A stretch of DNA of 64,000 nt from Promicromonospora umidemergens (GTDB lineage Bacteria; Actinomycetota; Actinomycetes; Actinomycetales; Cellulomonadaceae): the NCBI RefSeq assembly GCF_024171995.1, contig NZ_JAMTCT010000004.1, forward strand, positions 310,001 through 374,000, written 5' to 3'. Position numbers and translations under genes: made by a program. Below, one piece after another: positions 9,345 to 18,121 of this stretch; position 1 is the first letter of the stretch, and each line of letters starts with the position of its first letter. Below the pieces are notes generated by a model. That model worked only from the letters and a program-made list of their open reading frames with translations. It made no database searches and was not told where the DNA came from.

Positions 9345-9447
9345 TAAATCGGAAATTCCATCCGGACGGCTGCCCGTTCTGGGGTTTTAGTCCCCGGGAA
9401 CTGGCCGAGAGTTCATACCGAATTCACGCGCGGAATCGGTGCGAGAT

Positions 9448-10629
9448 TCAGTGCAGCCGTCGATCGTCTCCCGACATGCTCGCGAGTGCCTCGGTCGGCG
9501 TGCCGTCGTCGCGCCAGCGCAGCGTCGCGGCGACGCCGTCCATGAGCTCGACGGAGCCTTCGGGCGCGAACGTCAGGCCTGCGTCCTGCCCCACCGCCGC
9601 GCGCACGAGTGCCACCGACGCGGGCAGCTCCTCCATCCGCTCCGTCACGCCCACCGCCTCGAGGTCGGACCGGGACCCCGCGATGTGCATCGGATCCGGC
9701 CCGATCCAGAGCTTGCGACCGTTCATGGGCGAGCTGCCGGTTCCGTACTCCTCCGCGAGGACCAGCTCCTTGACCTGGCCGCGGGCGAGCACCGCCACGA
9801 CGTCGTCCACCGACGTCACGGCGTTCGACTCACGGCCGAGCTCCTGCCGGAGCTCCGCCAGGACGCGCTCGCGACGCCGCTCCCGGTACGAGTCGAGCGC
9901 CTCGCCGACCCGTTCTGCGAACGCACCCTCGTGCACGCCCCCGCCGCTGCGCCCGCCGCCCGACACCTCGACCACCTTCTCGGTCGTCGGCGACGTCAGC
10001 GCCGCACGCGCGAGCGGCACCGCGCGCTTGTCACCCGTGAGCAGCACCAGCTCCGGCCTCGTGTCGGCCACCTGACGCTCGATCTCGGCCGCGACGGCGG
10101 CCGCGTTGCGGTCCCACGAGTCCTCCGCGCGGGACTCGATGCGCGCACGCTTGACCTCGTTCGACCCGGACTTCTCGATCTCGTCGTGCGGGGCCTGGAA
10201 CGTGCTGTGCACCTTGCCGCTCTGCCCCGCCCGGAGAAAGTCGGCACCCTGACGGTCGACGGCCACCTTGAGCAGCTCCACCGACTCGTCGGCGGCGAGC
10301 GCCGCCTGCAGCAGTGCGGGCACCGGGGCCCACGAGCTCGCCGTATCGGTCGGCGGGTTGTTCACCACGCGGTCGACCAGCACGCCCGTGCCGTCTGCGA
10401 TGACGACCCGGCCGTGCGGTCCCGGGACCCTGGTGGGCCGCAGCACCACGTCTTCGATGGCGTCCAGCACGCCGGTCGGCGCACCTTGCTGCGCCAGGTC
10501 CTTGCGCGCCGCGTTCCAGCGGCCTTCGACGTCACGTTCGGCGGCCTGCTCGGACGGCGTCGCGTCCAGGTGCAGTGTCGCAAAGGGGCCCTGATGGCCG
10601 AGGAGGGGTTTGAGCCAGTCGATCTTCAT
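9448..10629 (-). CDS. Vms1/Ankzf1-type (baeRF) peptidyl-tRNA hydrolase-like protein, Rv2629-like
   Basis: A 393-residue soluble protein of the bacterial eRF1-related class. Order of regions: an N-terminal segment (MKIDWLKPLL, FATLHLDATP), a central RNase-H-like fold ('VVIADGTGVLV' and 'ELVLLTGDKRAVPLA') with helices of the type 'NAAAVAAEIERQVAD', and a C-terminal release-factor-like domain (AEEYGTGSS, 'DAGLTFAPEGSVELMDGVAATLRW'-like end). Relatives of Vms1 release nascent chains from stalled ribosomes; in actinobacteria the best known member is the dormancy protein Rv2629. Whether this one hydrolyses peptidyl-tRNA is inference. ATG 10629 follows CGGAGG at proper spacing; an in-frame start at 10677 has no such support. 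Confidence 0.75.
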   Translation of the reverse strand: MKIDWLKPLLGHQGPFATLHLDATPSEQAAERDVEGRWNAARKDLAQQGAPTGVLDAIEDVVLRPTRVPGPHGRVVIADGTGVLVDRVVNNPPTDTASSWAPVPALLQAALAADESVELLKVAVDRQGADFLRAGQSGKVHSTFQAPHDEIEKSGSNEVKRARIESRAEDSWDRNAAAVAAEIERQVADTRPELVLLTGDKRAVPLARAALTSPTTEKVVEVSGGGRSGGGVHEGAFAERVGEALDSYRERRRERVLAELRQELGRESNAVTSVDDVVAVLARGQVKELVLAEEYGTGSSPMNGRKLWIGPDPMHIAGSRSDLEAVGVTERMEELPASVALVRAAVGQDAGLTFAPEGSVELMDGVAATLRWRDDGTPTEALASMSGDDRRLH

Positions 10630-10831
10630 TCGAACCTCCGCGTCTCCCGCCGAGGTCGAAGGGATGCCGTACCGCACGACCCCGCCCCGGCGTTCCCTCC
10701 AGGAAACGACGGATCACGGGCGCGCGCCACCCCCACGCCGGAATTACCTGTGACCTCCACACCAAATACGCGCCACCTGACGTCGACCTCATACCCGAGC
10801 AAGGCAAAGCCGCGTCATGTGGTGGTCACCT

Positions 10832-11179
10832 TCAAGCGTAGGTATCCACCTCAGGGAGGTTCTCGCCCTTGTGCCGCGCGGCGATCAGCTCGTGGTGGCG
10901 GATCACTTCGCTCACGATGAACTGGCGGAACTGCACGGCAAACTCTGGGTCAAGACCCGACTCCTCGGCGATGGAGGTGAGCCGGGCGATCTGCTGCCGG
11001 TCGCGGGACGGGTCCGCCGGGGGAAGACCGCCGACCGCCTTGAGCTCCCCGACCCGCCGCGTCATCTTGAACCGCTCGGCGAGCAGATGCACGAGTGCCG
11101 CGTCGATGTTGTCGATGCTCCCACGGAGCCGGATGATCTCGGACGGCACCGGAGCGCTGGTCGGTTCGTTGTCAGACAC
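10832..11179 (-). CDS. Chorismate mutase (AroQ type)
   Basis: A 115-residue all-helical protein. 'IRLRGSIDNIDAALVHLLAERF' and 'VGELKAVGGLPPADPSRDRQQ' are the first helix and substrate-binding loop of AroQ chorismate mutases, with catalytic Arg in LRGSI and Lys in ELKAVG; 'FRQFIVSEVIRHHE' is the last helix. It converts chorismate to prephenate for Phe/Tyr synthesis in the cytosol. It begins with GTG (GTG TCT GAC AAC). A TAGCCT hexamer ends 6 nt before this codon, so the transcript is probably leaderless. The roughly 200 bp between its stop and the next gene (10630-10831) shows no gene or clear terminator. Confidence 0.88.
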   Translation of the reverse strand: MSDNEPTSAPVPSEIIRLRGSIDNIDAALVHLLAERFKMTRRVGELKAVGGLPPADPSRDRQQIARLTSIAEESGLDPEFAVQFRQFIVSEVIRHHELIAARHKGENLPEVDTYA

Positions 11180-11342
11180 AGGAAAAGGCTAACCGGCCTC
11201 CGGCGCCAGCGACGAAGACTGTCCACAGAGGCAGTTCCGGCCTGCGACATAGATCGGCTACAGTCACCCGAGCAGGCACGCAACTTGGTGAAGGCCCAGA
11301 ACTCTGGCTTCACCTCTTCAAGACTTCAACGGAGAGCAGAAG

Positions 11343-13175
11343 ATGACACTCGCCACGTCGCCGGCCTTGGTGGAGGTGCCCGAGAGCACCAGCATCAACA
11401 CGATCCTCGCGGACCGCGTGGCCCGCTCCGGGGACGAGGCACTCATCGAGCGGCGTGACACGCCCGACAGCACGTGGACAGCGGTGTCGGCGCGCCAGTT
11501 CGAGGACGAGGTCCTCGCTGTCGCTCGCGGTCTCGTGGCCCGTGGCATCGAGGCAGGCGACCGCGTCGCGATCATGTCACGCACCCGGTACGAGTGGACG
11601 CTGCTCGACTTCGCCATCTGGGCCGCCGGTGCCGTGGCCGTGCCGGTCTACGAGACCTCGTCGGCCGAGCAGGTCCAGTGGATCCTGTCCGACGCGGACG
11701 TCCGCCTCGTCGTCGTCGAGTCCCGCGCGCACGCCGACACCGTCGCCGGCGTGCGTCCCAGCCTGCCCCGGCTCGAGGACATCCTCCTCATCGACGACGC
11801 GGCGATCCTCGACCTGCGCAAGGCAGGCACCAACCTCTCCGCCGGCATCGTGGCCGAACGTCGTGACGCCGTCCGGCGCGACGACCTGGCGACCATCATC
11901 TACACCTCCGGCTCCACCGGCCGGCCCAAGGGCGTCGAGCTCACGCACGGCAACTTCGCGCACCTGACGATGAACGCCGCCGTCGGCATCCCGGAGCTGC
12001 TGCGGGCAGAGAACGCCCGCACGCTCCTGTTCCTGCCGCTCGCGCACGTGTTCGCACGCTTCGTCGAGGTCGCGACCATCGCCGGCGACGCGGTGCTGGG
12101 GCACGCCCCCGACATCAAGAACCTCGTCGGCGACCTCGGCTCGTTCCGGCCGACGTACCTCCTGGCCGTGCCGCGCGTGTTCGAGAAGGTCTACAACAGC
12201 GCGGAGCAGAAGGCGTCGTCGCCCCTCAAGGCGAGGATCTTCAGCTGGTCGGCCCTGGTCGCGGAGAGCTACTCGCGAGCCATGGACGTGCCGGCAGGCC
12301 CCGGGCGCGCGCTCAAGGTCCAGCACGCGATCGCCGACAAGCTGGTCTTCAGCAAGCTCAAGGCCACCATGGGCGGCCAGCTGAGGTGGGCGGTCTCCGG
12401 CGGCGCGCCGCTCGGTGAACGCCTCGGCCACTTCTTCCGCGGCGCGTGCGTCACCATCCTCGAGGGCTACGGCCTCACGGAGACCACCGCCCCGACCGCG
12501 GTCAACCTGCCGGGCCAGATCGTGATCGGCTCCGTGGGCCCGGCGTTCTTCGGCACGGACATCCAGATCGCCGACGACGGCGAGGTGCTGCTGCGCGGCC
12601 CGCACATCTTCCGGGGCTACCGCAACCAGCCGGAGCTGACCGCCGAGGCCTTCGCCAACGGCTGGTTCCGCACCGGCGACCTCGGCCGCGTCGACGAGCA
12701 CGGCCACCTGCACATCACGGGCCGCAAGAAGGAGATCATCGTGACCGCCGGCGGCAAGAACGTCGCCCCGGCTGTGCTCGAGGACCGCCTGCGTGCCCAC
12801 CCGATCGTCAGCCAGGTCGTCGCCGTCGGGGACCAGCGACCGTTCATCGGCGCCATCGTCACCCTCGACGCCGAGATGCTGCCCGGCTGGTGTGCGGCGA
12901 ACGGGCTGCCGAAGCTGTCGGTGGACGAGGCGCGCGTCCACAAGCGGGTCCTGGCCGAGCTCGACAAGGCGGTCGCCCACGCGAACGAGGCGGTCTCCAA
13001 GGCGGAGTCCATCCGGAAGATCGTCGTGCTCGACATCGACTTCACCGAGGCGAACGGCTACCTCACTCCGTCGATCAAGGTGAAGCGCTCGAAGGTGATC
13101 GCCGACTTCGCCGACGTCGTCGACGCCATGTACACGACCAGGACGCCGAACGCCCGCGTGGCCACGACCCCCTGA
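11343..13175 (+). CDS. Long-chain fatty acid--CoA ligase (AMP-binding, FadD15-like)
   Basis: A 610-residue ANL-superfamily adenylate-forming enzyme that activates fatty acids to acyl-CoA. The P-loop-like motif is YTSGSTGRPKGVELTHGN (about residues 187-204). The A5 motif is 'ILEGYGLTETTAPTAVN', A7 is WFRTGDLG, and A10 lies in LTPSIKVKR. Its length and the 'FLPLAHVFARF' segment fit the bacterial long-chain type found singly in actinobacteria. The ATG follows GGAGAGCAGAAG. A TACAGT hexamer about 80 bp upstream could be its -10 box. It ends 11 bp before a perfect palindrome shared with clpX. Confidence 0.9.
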   Translation: MTLATSPALVEVPESTSINTILADRVARSGDEALIERRDTPDSTWTAVSARQFEDEVLAVARGLVARGIEAGDRVAIMSRTRYEWTLLDFAIWAAGAVAVPVYETSSAEQVQWILSDADVRLVVVESRAHADTVAGVRPSLPRLEDILLIDDAAILDLRKAGTNLSAGIVAERRDAVRRDDLATIIYTSGSTGRPKGVELTHGNFAHLTMNAAVGIPELLRAENARTLLFLPLAHVFARFVEVATIAGDAVLGHAPDIKNLVGDLGSFRPTYLLAVPRVFEKVYNSAEQKASSPLKARIFSWSALVAESYSRAMDVPAGPGRALKVQHAIADKLVFSKLKATMGGQLRWAVSGGAPLGERLGHFFRGACVTILEGYGLTETTAPTAVNLPGQIVIGSVGPAFFGTDIQIADDGEVLLRGPHIFRGYRNQPELTAEAFANGWFRTGDLGRVDEHGHLHITGRKKEIIVTAGGKNVAPAVLEDRLRAHPIVSQVVAVGDQRPFIGAIVTLDAEMLPGWCAANGLPKLSVDEARVHKRVLAELDKAVAHANEAVSKAESIRKIVVLDIDFTEANGYLTPSIKVKRSKVIADFADVVDAMYTTRTPNARVATTP

Positions 13176-13186
13176 CGGGAGGGCCT

Positions 13187-13258
13187 CGGAAGGTCGGTAG
13201 AAGGTCAGGTGGTCGGTACCCCGGGGTACCGACCACCTGACCTTCTACCGACCTTCCG
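13187..13258. terminator. Perfect 72-bp palindrome between convergent genes (bidirectional terminator)
   Basis: Bases 13187-13222 and 13223-13258 are exact reverse complements with no spacer, meeting at CCCC/GGGG. It lies between the acyl-CoA ligase stop (13175) and the clpX stop (13280). As RNA it folds identically from both strands. Confidence 0.9.
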
Positions 13259-13279
13259 CGAGCCCACGCTCCGCGGCGG

Positions 13280-14569
13280 CTACGCGCTCTTCTCGCGGGG
13301 CTGGCGGCCGCGCACCGGGTTCTTGCGCGGGACGACCGTCGGGTTCACGTTGTCCAGGACCACGTCGCGGGTGATGACCACGCGCTCGACGTCGTCACGG
13401 CTCGGCACGTCGAACATGACCTGCTGGAGCACCTCTTCGAGGATGGCCCGCAGCCCGCGTGCGCCGGTTCCGCGGAGCAGGGCCTGCTCAGCGATGGCGC
13501 CGACGGCGGGCTCGTCGAACTCGAGCTCCACCCCGTCGATCTCGAACATGCGCTTGTACTGCTTCACGAGCGCGTTCTTGGGCTCGGTGAGGATCCGGAC
13601 CAGCGCGTCGCGGTCCAGCGGCGAGACCGAGGCGATGACGGGCAGGCGGCCGATGAACTCGGGGATCAGGCCATACTTCTGCAGGTCCTCGGGCCGCACC
13701 TCTGCGAACAGGTCCTCGTCGACCGCGATGGACTCCATCGGGGCGCTGAACCCGATGCCACGCTTGCGGGAGCGGGCGGCGACGATGTCGTCCAGCCCTG
13801 CGAACGCACCGGCCACGATGAACAGGACGTTCGTGGTGTCGATCTGGATGAACTCCTGATGCGGATGCTTGCGCCCGCCCTGCGGCGGCACCGAGGCTGT
13901 GGTGCCCTCGATGATCTTCAGGAGCGCCTGCTGCACGCCCTCGCCGGACACGTCCCGCGTGATCGACGGGTTCTCGGCCTTGCGGGCCACCTTGTCGACC
14001 TCGTCGATGTAGATGATGCCCGTCTCGGCCTTCTTGACGTCGTAGTCGGCGGCCTGGATGAGCTTGAGCAGGATGTTCTCGACGTCCTCGCCCACGTAGC
14101 CTGCCTCGGTGAGGGCTGTCGCGTCGGCGATGGCGAAGGGCACGTTGAGCATCTTCGCGAGCGTCTGTGCGAGGTAGGTCTTGCCCGTGCCCGTCGGGCC
14201 GATGAGCAGGATGTTGGACTTCGCGATCTCGACCGGGTCCTGGTCGTCCGGGCTGATCGACCGGCCGGCCTCGCCCGCCTGGATGCGCTTGTAGTGGTTG
14301 TAGACGGCAACGGCCAGGGCGCGCTTGGCCGGGTCCTGGCCGATGATGTACTGCTCGAGGAAGTCGAAGATCTCGCGCGGCTTGGGCAGCTCGGTCAGCC
14401 CGAGCTCCGCAGCCTCACCGAGCTCTTCCTCGATGATCTCGTTGCACAGCTCGATGCACTCGTCACAGATGTACACGCCCGGCCCGGCGATCAGCTTCTT
14501 TACCTGCTTCTGCGATTTACCGCAGAAGTTGCACTTCAGCAGTTCCGCGCCGTCACCGATTCGCACCAC
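13280..14569 (-). CDS. clpX: ATP-dependent Clp protease ATP-binding subunit ClpX
   Basis: AAA+ unfoldase that selects and threads substrates into ClpP. The N-terminal zinc domain has Cys13, Cys16, Cys35 and Cys38 (CNFC...CDEC). Walker A is GPTGTGKT (about residue 124), the pore loop is GYVGEDVE and Walker B is IIYIDEVDK. The C-terminal sensor region ([10 protein letters not shown]) is intact. I start at GTG 14569, just after AGGAGACAGGTA, because [13 protein letters not shown] matches the usual family start MARIGDGA; the open frame runs on to 14638 without support. It is not in one transcript with clpP: a hairpin at 14773-14824 and a 285-bp gap separate them. Confidence 0.96.
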   Translation of the reverse strand: MVRIGDGAELLKCNFCGKSQKQVKKLIAGPGVYICDECIELCNEIIEEELGEAAELGLTELPKPREIFDFLEQYIIGQDPAKRALAVAVYNHYKRIQAGEAGRSISPDDQDPVEIAKSNILLIGPTGTGKTYLAQTLAKMLNVPFAIADATALTEAGYVGEDVENILLKLIQAADYDVKKAETGIIYIDEVDKVARKAENPSITRDVSGEGVQQALLKIIEGTTASVPPQGGRKHPHQEFIQIDTTNVLFIVAGAFAGLDDIVAARSRKRGIGFSAPMESIAVDEDLFAEVRPEDLQKYGLIPEFIGRLPVIASVSPLDRDALVRILTEPKNALVKQYKRMFEIDGVELEFDEPAVGAIAEQALLRGTGARGLRAILEEVLQQVMFDVPSRDDVERVVITRDVVLDNVNPTVVPRKNPVRGRQPREKSA

Positions 14570-14729
14570 TACCTGTCTCCTCGCCTTGTGCACCCTCACG
14601 GAGTCCCGCACAGGCCGGCTGACCCAGCAGATCCGCAACGTCGAGCGGTCTTAAGATCCATTCCACACCACGGGTGGCCTGTTGTCAGCCTGGCGGCCCG
14701 GCGGGTCGCACGACCGACTTTCACCGCTT

Positions 14730-14747
14730 CATGACAATTTTGCCATG
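14730..14747. promoter_or_regulatory. Short dyad upstream of clpX (candidate operator)
   Basis: CATGACAA and TTGCCATG face each other around TT with one mismatch. It is the only AT-rich spot in the 14570-14854 gap and lies about 160 bp upstream of the clpX start, so it may be part of the clpX promoter. No known regulator consensus was recognised. Confidence 0.3.
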
Positions 14748-14772
14748 TTCTGCGCAGCGTGTCCCACCATGC

Positions 14773-14824
14773 CCGACGCCGGGGCCCGTCGTCCACCGGT
14801 ATTGGTGGCGTGCCCCGGCGTCGG
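14773..14824 (-). terminator. Two-tier hairpin after clpP2 (clpP1-clpP2 operon terminator)
   Basis: The outer arms CCGACGCCGGGGC (14773-14785) and GCCCCGGCGTCGG (14812-14824) pair perfectly. An inner CCACC/GGTGG stem (14793-14797 with 14804-14808) stacks inside. It begins 31 bp past the clpP2 stop on the minus strand. Confidence 0.7.
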
Positions 14825-14854
14825 AGGCGGTCGTGACCGAACCGACCGGAGAGG

Positions 14855-15574
14855 TCAGCGCGTCACGACCGTGACGGGCTTGCGCGACTGGAGCACCTCG
14901 TCGATCAGGCCGTAGTCCTTGGCCTGAGCCGCGGTCAGGATCTTGTCCCGCTCGATGTCGTCGCGCACCTGCTCCGGCGACTTGCCGGAGTGCGTCGCGA
15001 GCGTCAGCTCGAGCCACTCCCGCATGCGGATGAGCTCGTTCGCGTGGATCTCGATGTCTGAGGCCTGCGCGTAGCCGCCGCCCTCCATCGCGGGCTGGTG
15101 GATCAGCACGCGGGAGTTCGGCAGTGCGAGGCGCTTGCCCGGCTGGCCGGCGGCGAGCAGGACCGCGGCGGCCGAGGCCGCCTGGCCCAGGCAGACGGTC
15201 TGGATCTGCGGCTTGATGAACTGCATGGTGTCGTACAGCGCCGTCATGGCCGTGAACGAGCCACCGGGCGAGTTGATGTACAGCACCACGTCGCGGTCCG
15301 GGTCCTGGGTCTCCAGGACCAGCAGCTGCGCCATGACGTCGTCGGCGGACGCGTCGTCGACCTGGACACCCAGGAAGATGATCCGGTCCTCGAACAGCTT
15401 GGTGTACGGGTCCTGGCGCTTGAAGCCGTACGGGGTGCGCTCCTCGAACTGGGGAAGCACGTAGCGGGCGGACGGCATGGCGCCGGCGGTAGCGAAAGGC
15501 AGCCCCGCGCCCGAACGGGCGCGTGCGCCGGCAAGGCGCTCTGCGGCTGCGACGAACTGGGCTTCAGGACTCAC
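14855..15574 (-). CDS. clpP2: ATP-dependent Clp protease proteolytic subunit ClpP2
   Basis: Serine peptidase of 239 residues forming one ring of the ClpP1P2 tetradecamer. The catalytic triad is Ser134 (GQAASAAA), His159 (RVLIHQPA) and Asp210 (DIERDKI). '[20 protein letters not shown]' near residue 40 is typical of the actinobacterial second ClpP. I start at GTG 15574, which follows GACGAGGAGACCATC; an internal ATG at 15478 would give the usual 207-residue length but has no ribosome-binding site as good. It sits 43 bp after clpP1, clearly in the same operon. Confidence 0.94.
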   Translation of the reverse strand: MSPEAQFVAAAERLAGARARSGAGLPFATAGAMPSARYVLPQFEERTPYGFKRQDPYTKLFEDRIIFLGVQVDDASADDVMAQLLVLETQDPDRDVVLYINSPGGSFTAMTALYDTMQFIKPQIQTVCLGQAASAAAVLLAAGQPGKRLALPNSRVLIHQPAMEGGGYAQASDIEIHANELIRMREWLELTLATHSGKSPEQVRDDIERDKILTAAQAKDYGLIDEVLQSRKPVTVVTR

Positions 15575-15617
15575 GATGGTCTCCTCGTCGATCAGGTCTT
15601 GATGAGTTTCCGGGCGG

Positions 15618-16247
15618 TCAGCTGGCCATGCCGCCGCCGCCGGCCAGCGCGGCACTCTCGACGACGTGGTCGACGAAGCCGTACTCCAGCGCCTCGGAGG
15701 CCGTGAACCAGTTGTCGCGATCGTTGTCCTTGATGATCTTCTCGATCGGCTGCCCGGTCTGCTCGGACGTCAGCTCGGCGAGCACCTTCTTCATGTGCAT
15801 GATGAGCTGCGCGCCGATCCGCACGTCGGTGGCGGTCCCGCCGACACCGCCCGACGGCTGGTGCATCAGCACGCGGGCGTGCGGCGTGATGTACCGCTTG
15901 CCCTTCGTGCCGGAGGACAGCAGGAACTGCCCCATGGAGGCGGCCATGCCCATCGCGACGGTCGCCACGTCCGGCTTGATGAACTGCATGGTGTCGTAGA
16001 TCGCCATGCCGGCCGTGATGGAGCCGCCGGGCGAGTTGATGTACAGCCAGATGTCCTTGTCGGGGTCCTCGGCCGCGAGAAGCATCATCTGGGCGCTGAT
16101 CGCGTTCGCGTTCTCGTCGCGGACCTCCGACCCCAGCCAGATGATGCGCTCCTTGAGCAGCCGGTTGTAGATGGAGTCGTTGAGCCCGAAGCCAGCACCC
16201 TCCGCCCGTGCTACCGGCCCAGCATCCATCCGCAGCAGATCGTTCAC
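15618..16247 (-). CDS. clpP1: ATP-dependent Clp protease proteolytic subunit ClpP1
   Basis: First gene of the clpP1-clpP2 pair, 209 residues. Catalytic Ser104 lies in GMAASMG and His129 in [21 protein letters not shown] forms the oxyanion loop. It makes hetero-oligomeric rings with ClpP2 and degrades proteins delivered by ClpX or ClpC. The start GTG 16247 lies 6 nt after GAGGAG; an ATG two codons earlier overlaps that ribosome-binding site. The long open frame up to 16370 runs into the promoter region. A ClgR-like box lies 110 bp upstream. Confidence 0.95.
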   Translation of the reverse strand: MNDLLRMDAGPVARAEGAGFGLNDSIYNRLLKERIIWLGSEVRDENANAISAQMMLLAAEDPDKDIWLYINSPGGSITAGMAIYDTMQFIKPDVATVAMGMAASMGQFLLSSGTKGKRYITPHARVLMHQPSGGVGGTATDVRIGAQLIMHMKKVLAELTSEQTGQPIEKIIKDNDRDNWFTASEALEYGFVDHVVESAALAGGGGMAS

Positions 16248-16356
16248 GTCCATCTCCTCGGTTCTGACTCTCGTCTTTGGACCACGTCCTACGACGTCGT
16301 GTCGCTCGACCCTAACGTGCCCCCGCCCGCCGGAACTCCTGATTCGGAGCCCGTTT

Positions 16357-16367
16357 CGCCTACAGCG
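16357..16367. promoter_or_regulatory. Candidate ClgR operator upstream of clpP1
   Basis: CGCCTACAGCG matches the core CGCYNANRGCG that I recall for the ClgR activator of clp genes in corynebacteria and streptomycetes. It lies 110 bp upstream of the clpP1 start, a fitting distance for an activator. The flanking bases fit the longer consensus less well. clgR itself is not in the window. Confidence 0.5.
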
Positions 16368-16403
16368 CATCGGTGCTGCCCACAGCGAAGTCGGGGGGAA
16401 CGC

Positions 16404-16448
16404 GGACGGCGGTCCGCACCCTCTGCGCGAGGGTACGGACCGCCGTCC
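16404..16448 (-). terminator. Terminator hairpin after tig
   Basis: GGACGGCGGTCCG pairs with CGGACCGCCGTCC, and inside it ACCCTC pairs with GAGGGT after one mismatch; the loop is 5 nt. It starts 36 bp past the tig stop on the minus strand and separates tig from the clpP promoter. Confidence 0.8.
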
Positions 16449-16484
16449 GGCGTCGTGCTTCAGCCCTCTCGGGCCGGGCGCGCG

Positions 16485-17900
16485 TCAGGCCTTCGCGGGC
16501 TCCGGCGACTCCGGTGCGGAGCCCTCGGCGTCCTCGGTCACCTCGGCGTCCTCGGTCACCTCGGCGTCAGCGGCCTCCTGGGCCTGCGCCATGGCGTCGT
16601 TCAGGGCAGCCTGGGCGTCGTCGGTCTCCTCCGAGCCGATGAACTCGCTCAGGTCGACGACGTTGCCGTCGGAGTCCTTGACCTCGATCTGGCGCAGCGC
16701 GACCGCCAGCGCCTTGGAGCGGGCGACCTCACCGACCATCGCGGGGATCTGGCCTCCCTGCTCGAGGGTCTGGATGAACTCGCTCGGCTCCATGCCGTAC
16801 TGCTGCGACGCGCTCACCAGGTACTCGACGAGCTCGCCCTGGCTCACCTGCACCTTGAGCTTCTCGGCGAGGGTGTCGAGCAGGATCTGGTTCTTGATCG
16901 CCTTGGTGGCGTCGACCGTGACCTCTGCGCGGTGCTCGTCGTCCTCCAGGCGGCTCTCGGACTCGAGGTGACGGTGCACCTCGGCCTGGACCACGCCGGT
17001 CGGCACGGGGACCTCGACGGTCTCGAGCAGCTTCTCCATGAGCGCGTCACGGGCGGTGACGGCCTGGTTGGAGGTCTTGATGCCGGCGACCTGCGTGGTG
17101 AGGTCGGCCTTGAGCTCCTCCAGCGTGTCGAACTCCGAGGCGAGCTGGGCGAAGTCGTCGTCCACCTCGGGGAGGTCACGCTGCTTGACCGAGGTGGCGG
17201 TGACGGTGACGTCCGCCTCCTTGCCCTCGTGGTCGCCGCCGGCCAGCGGCGCCTTGAACGTGGTGGTCTCGCCGGCGGAAAGGCCGGTCAGTGCCTCGTC
17301 CAGGCCCTCGAGCATGTTGCCGGAGCCGATCTGGTACGAGACGCCGGACACGGAGTCGACCTCCTCGTCGCCGATGAGGGCCTTGAGGTCGATGACGATG
17401 TAGTCGCCCTCGACGGCCGGGCGGTCCACGCCCACCAGGGTGCCGAAACGCTCCCGCAGAGCGTCCATCCGCTCGGTGATGTCATCGGCGGTGACCTCGG
17501 TCGACTCGACGGTCAGGTCGACGTCGGACAGCTCGGGCAGCTCGATCTCCGGCCGCACCTCGACCTCGGCCGTGAACTTCAGCTGGCCCTCGCCGGCCTT
17601 GGCCGGGACGTCGGTCACGTCGATCTCGGGCTGGGCGAGCGGACGCAGGTCGGTCTCGCCGAGCGCGTCACGGTAGAAACCGGAGAGGCCGTCGTTCACG
17701 GCGTGCTCGATCACGGCGCCCCAGCCGACCCGCTGCTCGATGATGCGCGGGGGCACCTTGCCCTTGCGGAAGCCGGGAACGTTCACCTGCTCCGCGATGT
17801 GCTCGTAGGCGTGATCGATGCTCGGCTTGAGCTCGTCGTAGTCCACCTCGACGGTCAGCTTGACCTTGGTGGGCTCCAGGGTCTCGACGGCGCTCTTCAC
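16485..17900 (-). CDS. tig: Trigger factor (ribosome-associated chaperone, peptidyl-prolyl isomerase)
   Basis: A 471-residue chaperone. The N-terminal ribosome-binding domain begins VKSAVETLEPTKVKLTVEV and carries the signature loop GFRKGKVP. An FKBP-like PPIase domain follows (about residues 155-240, 'EGDYIVIDLKALIGDE'), then the helical substrate cradle. The C-terminus is an acidic tail containing a duplicated AEVTED unit, visible as a direct DNA repeat near 16520-16565. GTG 17900 matches the conserved start; the frame is open to 17975. Gene order tig-clpP1-clpP2-clpX is the usual actinobacterial one. The 221 bp upstream (17901-18121) holds its promoter and no other gene or tRNA that I can see. 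Confidence 0.95.
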   Translation of the reverse strand: MKSAVETLEPTKVKLTVEVDYDELKPSIDHAYEHIAEQVNVPGFRKGKVPPRIIEQRVGWGAVIEHAVNDGLSGFYRDALGETDLRPLAQPEIDVTDVPAKAGEGQLKFTAEVEVRPEIELPELSDVDLTVESTEVTADDITERMDALRERFGTLVGVDRPAVEGDYIVIDLKALIGDEEVDSVSGVSYQIGSGNMLEGLDEALTGLSAGETTTFKAPLAGGDHEGKEADVTVTATSVKQRDLPEVDDDFAQLASEFDTLEELKADLTTQVAGIKTSNQAVTARDALMEKLLETVEVPVPTGVVQAEVHRHLESESRLEDDEHRAEVTVDATKAIKNQILLDTLAEKLKVQVSQGELVEYLVSASQQYGMEPSEFIQTLEQGGQIPAMVGEVARSKALAVALRQIEVKDSDGNVVDLSEFIGSEETDDAQAALNDAMAQAQEAADAEVTEDAEVTEDAEGSAPESPEPAKA

Positions 17901-18121
17901 TTCGATGGTCTCCAGAATGTCGGGGGTGCGCGCACGCCGGCGTACTGCGTCCCGGGGTGGCGCGGGGATGCTCAACTCTGCTGCAGCTGCTCGCGCGAGG
18001 CGATGTGCGCCAGGCGCACGGGCAACCCGTCAATGGTACGCCCCACGACCACAGGTGCCGAATGCAAGCCGGTGGCGTGCCGCACACCCAGCCTCGCACG
18101 CCAGCGGGCGTTCCGCGTCCG

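Noticed and set aside
17901-18121. Possible tRNA gene upstream of tig
   Set aside because: No T-arm consensus or acceptor pairing could be found on either strand.
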